Shown here piece by piece: positions 63,466 through 64,000 of a stretch of 64,000 nucleotides of DNA. Made by a program: the position numbers and the translations under genes. Below the pieces are notes generated by a model. The model saw nothing but the letters and a program-made list of their open reading frames with translations. It did not search any database and had not been told where the DNA came from. The stretch comes from Corynebacterium mustelae (GTDB lineage: Bacteria; Actinomycetota; Actinomycetes; Mycobacteriales; Mycobacteriaceae), in assembly GCF_001020985.1 (NCBI RefSeq), contig NZ_CP011542.1, forward strand, positions 434,001 through 498,000. Direction: 5' to 3'. Position 1 is the stretch's first letter. Each line of letters begins with the position of its first letter.

Positions 63466-64000
63466 ATGAAAGATAATTTGACTCAACGTCGCGATTTAGC
63501 ACGCGGTGGAATGGTTAGTTTCCTTGGTTCTGCCACGAGTGCATTACTGGGTTTTGTCCTGACAATTGTGTTTTCTCGACTGTTGGGAGCTGATGGCGCG
63601 GGGGTAATTTTCCAAGCAACAGGTGTGTTCGCTGTGGTGCTTGCGTTTGCCAAGTTGGGTCTTGATTCCACCGCGATTTATCTGTTGCCACGGTTGAAGT
63701 TGGATTCTCCGGAAAAAATCCGTTCGACTATAACCGCTTTTGTGCTGGCTGCGCTTGGCGCAAGCTTGGTTTTGGTTGGATTACTTGAGGTTATTGCACC
63801 GTTGCTCTGGTCTGGCGTGGTCTCGGATGTTGTTCGCGTGCTTTTGGTTTTTGTCCCGGTGGGGGCGTTGTTGCTTATCGCCTCGGCAATTTTACGTGCA
63901 TTGGGCTCTGTCACAGAATACGTTGTGGTGGCTAATGTCGCGCTGCCAGCACTGCGGCCACCGCTGGTTGCAATTGCGGCGGTTGCTACAGGGTCGGTGC
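63466..64000 (+). CDS. Wzx-type polysaccharide flippase (3' end outside window)
   Basis: The frame opens at the ATG at 63466 (MKDNLTQRRDLARGGMVSFL) and stays open to the window edge. It has alternating membrane segments: ATSALLGFVLTIVFSRLLG, AVVLAFAKLGLDSTAIYL, ITAFVLAALGASLVLVGLL and LLVFVPVGALLLIASAILRA. The RxxxxxGxxxFxGxxxS start and FSRLLGADGAGVIF are typical of the MATE-like flippases (Wzx/MurJ-like) that move lipid-linked repeat units across the membrane. With the Wzy-like and Wzz-like genes it completes a Wzx/Wzy-dependent export set. Confidence 0.87.
   Translation, partial: MKDNLTQRRDLARGGMVSFLGSATSALLGFVLTIVFSRLLGADGAGVIFQATGVFAVVLAFAKLGLDSTAIYLLPRLKLDSPEKIRSTITAFVLAALGASLVLVGLLEVIAPLLWSGVVSDVVRVLLVFVPVGALLLIASAILRALGSVTEYVVVANVALPALRPPLVAIAAVATGSV

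Noticed and set aside
1..64000. tRNA or rRNA genes
   Set aside because: I saw no cloverleaf-like or rRNA sequence by eye; a covariance-model search would be needed to exclude a tRNA fully.

Overview
The window looks like chromosomal DNA of a Corynebacterium, probably of the diphtheriae/ulcerans/pseudotuberculosis group. The str and S10 ribosomal operons have the corynebacterial layout. The tuf leader (hairpin plus AGGAGGAC ribosome-binding site) closely resembles the C. glutamicum tuf leader as I remember it. Base composition is mid-range, GTG starts are common, and DUF222/HNH genes and Wzx/Wzy polysaccharide genes of actinobacterial type are present. Species level is inference.

Layout. (1) 1-9.3 kb, alpha-glucan use: the end of a MalK-type ATPase, a type I pullulanase, a GH13 alpha-glucosidase on the minus strand, then a maltodextrin-binding lipoprotein, MalF and MalG. 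The binding-protein gene has a one-base frameshift. (2) 9.3-15.1 kb: a small membrane protein, then rpsL-rpsG-fusA and tuf. (3) 15.2-24.3 kb, between tuf and rpsJ: a homologue of the thiostrepton-resistance rRNA methyltransferase, a secreted surface protein, a DUF421 membrane protein and a peptide ABC transporter on the minus strand. (4) 25.1-30.3 kb: the S10 operon rpsJ-rplC-rplD-rplW-rplB-rpsS-rplV-rpsC-rplP-rpmC-rpsQ, closed by a strong terminator. (5) 30.3-41.4 kb, an accessory region with signs of decay: a SUKH-like protein, DoxX, an ORC-like AAA ATPase with a decamer array before its start, two 23-bp tandem-repeat loci, a frameshifted hydrolase, a dying DUF4143-type ATPase, an MccF-like S66 peptidase, EcsC, a VOC protein and a minus-strand set with two YwqG/DUF1963-like proteins. 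(6) 41.4-52.2 kb, a complete L-fucose operon: ABC importer, isomerase, kinase, aldolase, mutarotase, LacI-type regulator, lactaldehyde dehydrogenase. (7) 52.1-54.8 kb: a membrane-anchored coiled-coil serine protease and a paralogue that has lost its catalytic serine. (8) 55.2-57.0 kb: a metallophosphoesterase and a DUF222/HNH protein. (9) 57.2-64 kb: a surface-polysaccharide locus (cytidylyltransferase, CDP-alcohol phosphotransferase, two glycosyltransferases, Wzz-like protein, polymerase, lipoprotein, and a flippase cut by the window end).

Working together: pullulanase and alpha-glucosidase would cut branched alpha-glucans and oligosaccharides imported by MalEFGK, if the binding protein is intact in the living strain. 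The fucose operon would take L-fucose to dihydroxyacetone phosphate and L-lactate, in keeping with use of host glycans. The most unusual signals are an 11-base word (CGTCGAAAAGC) found 11 times on both strands, the 23-bp repeats near ATPase genes, the protease/pseudoprotease pair, and the TsnR homologue beside the genes for EF-G and EF-Tu.
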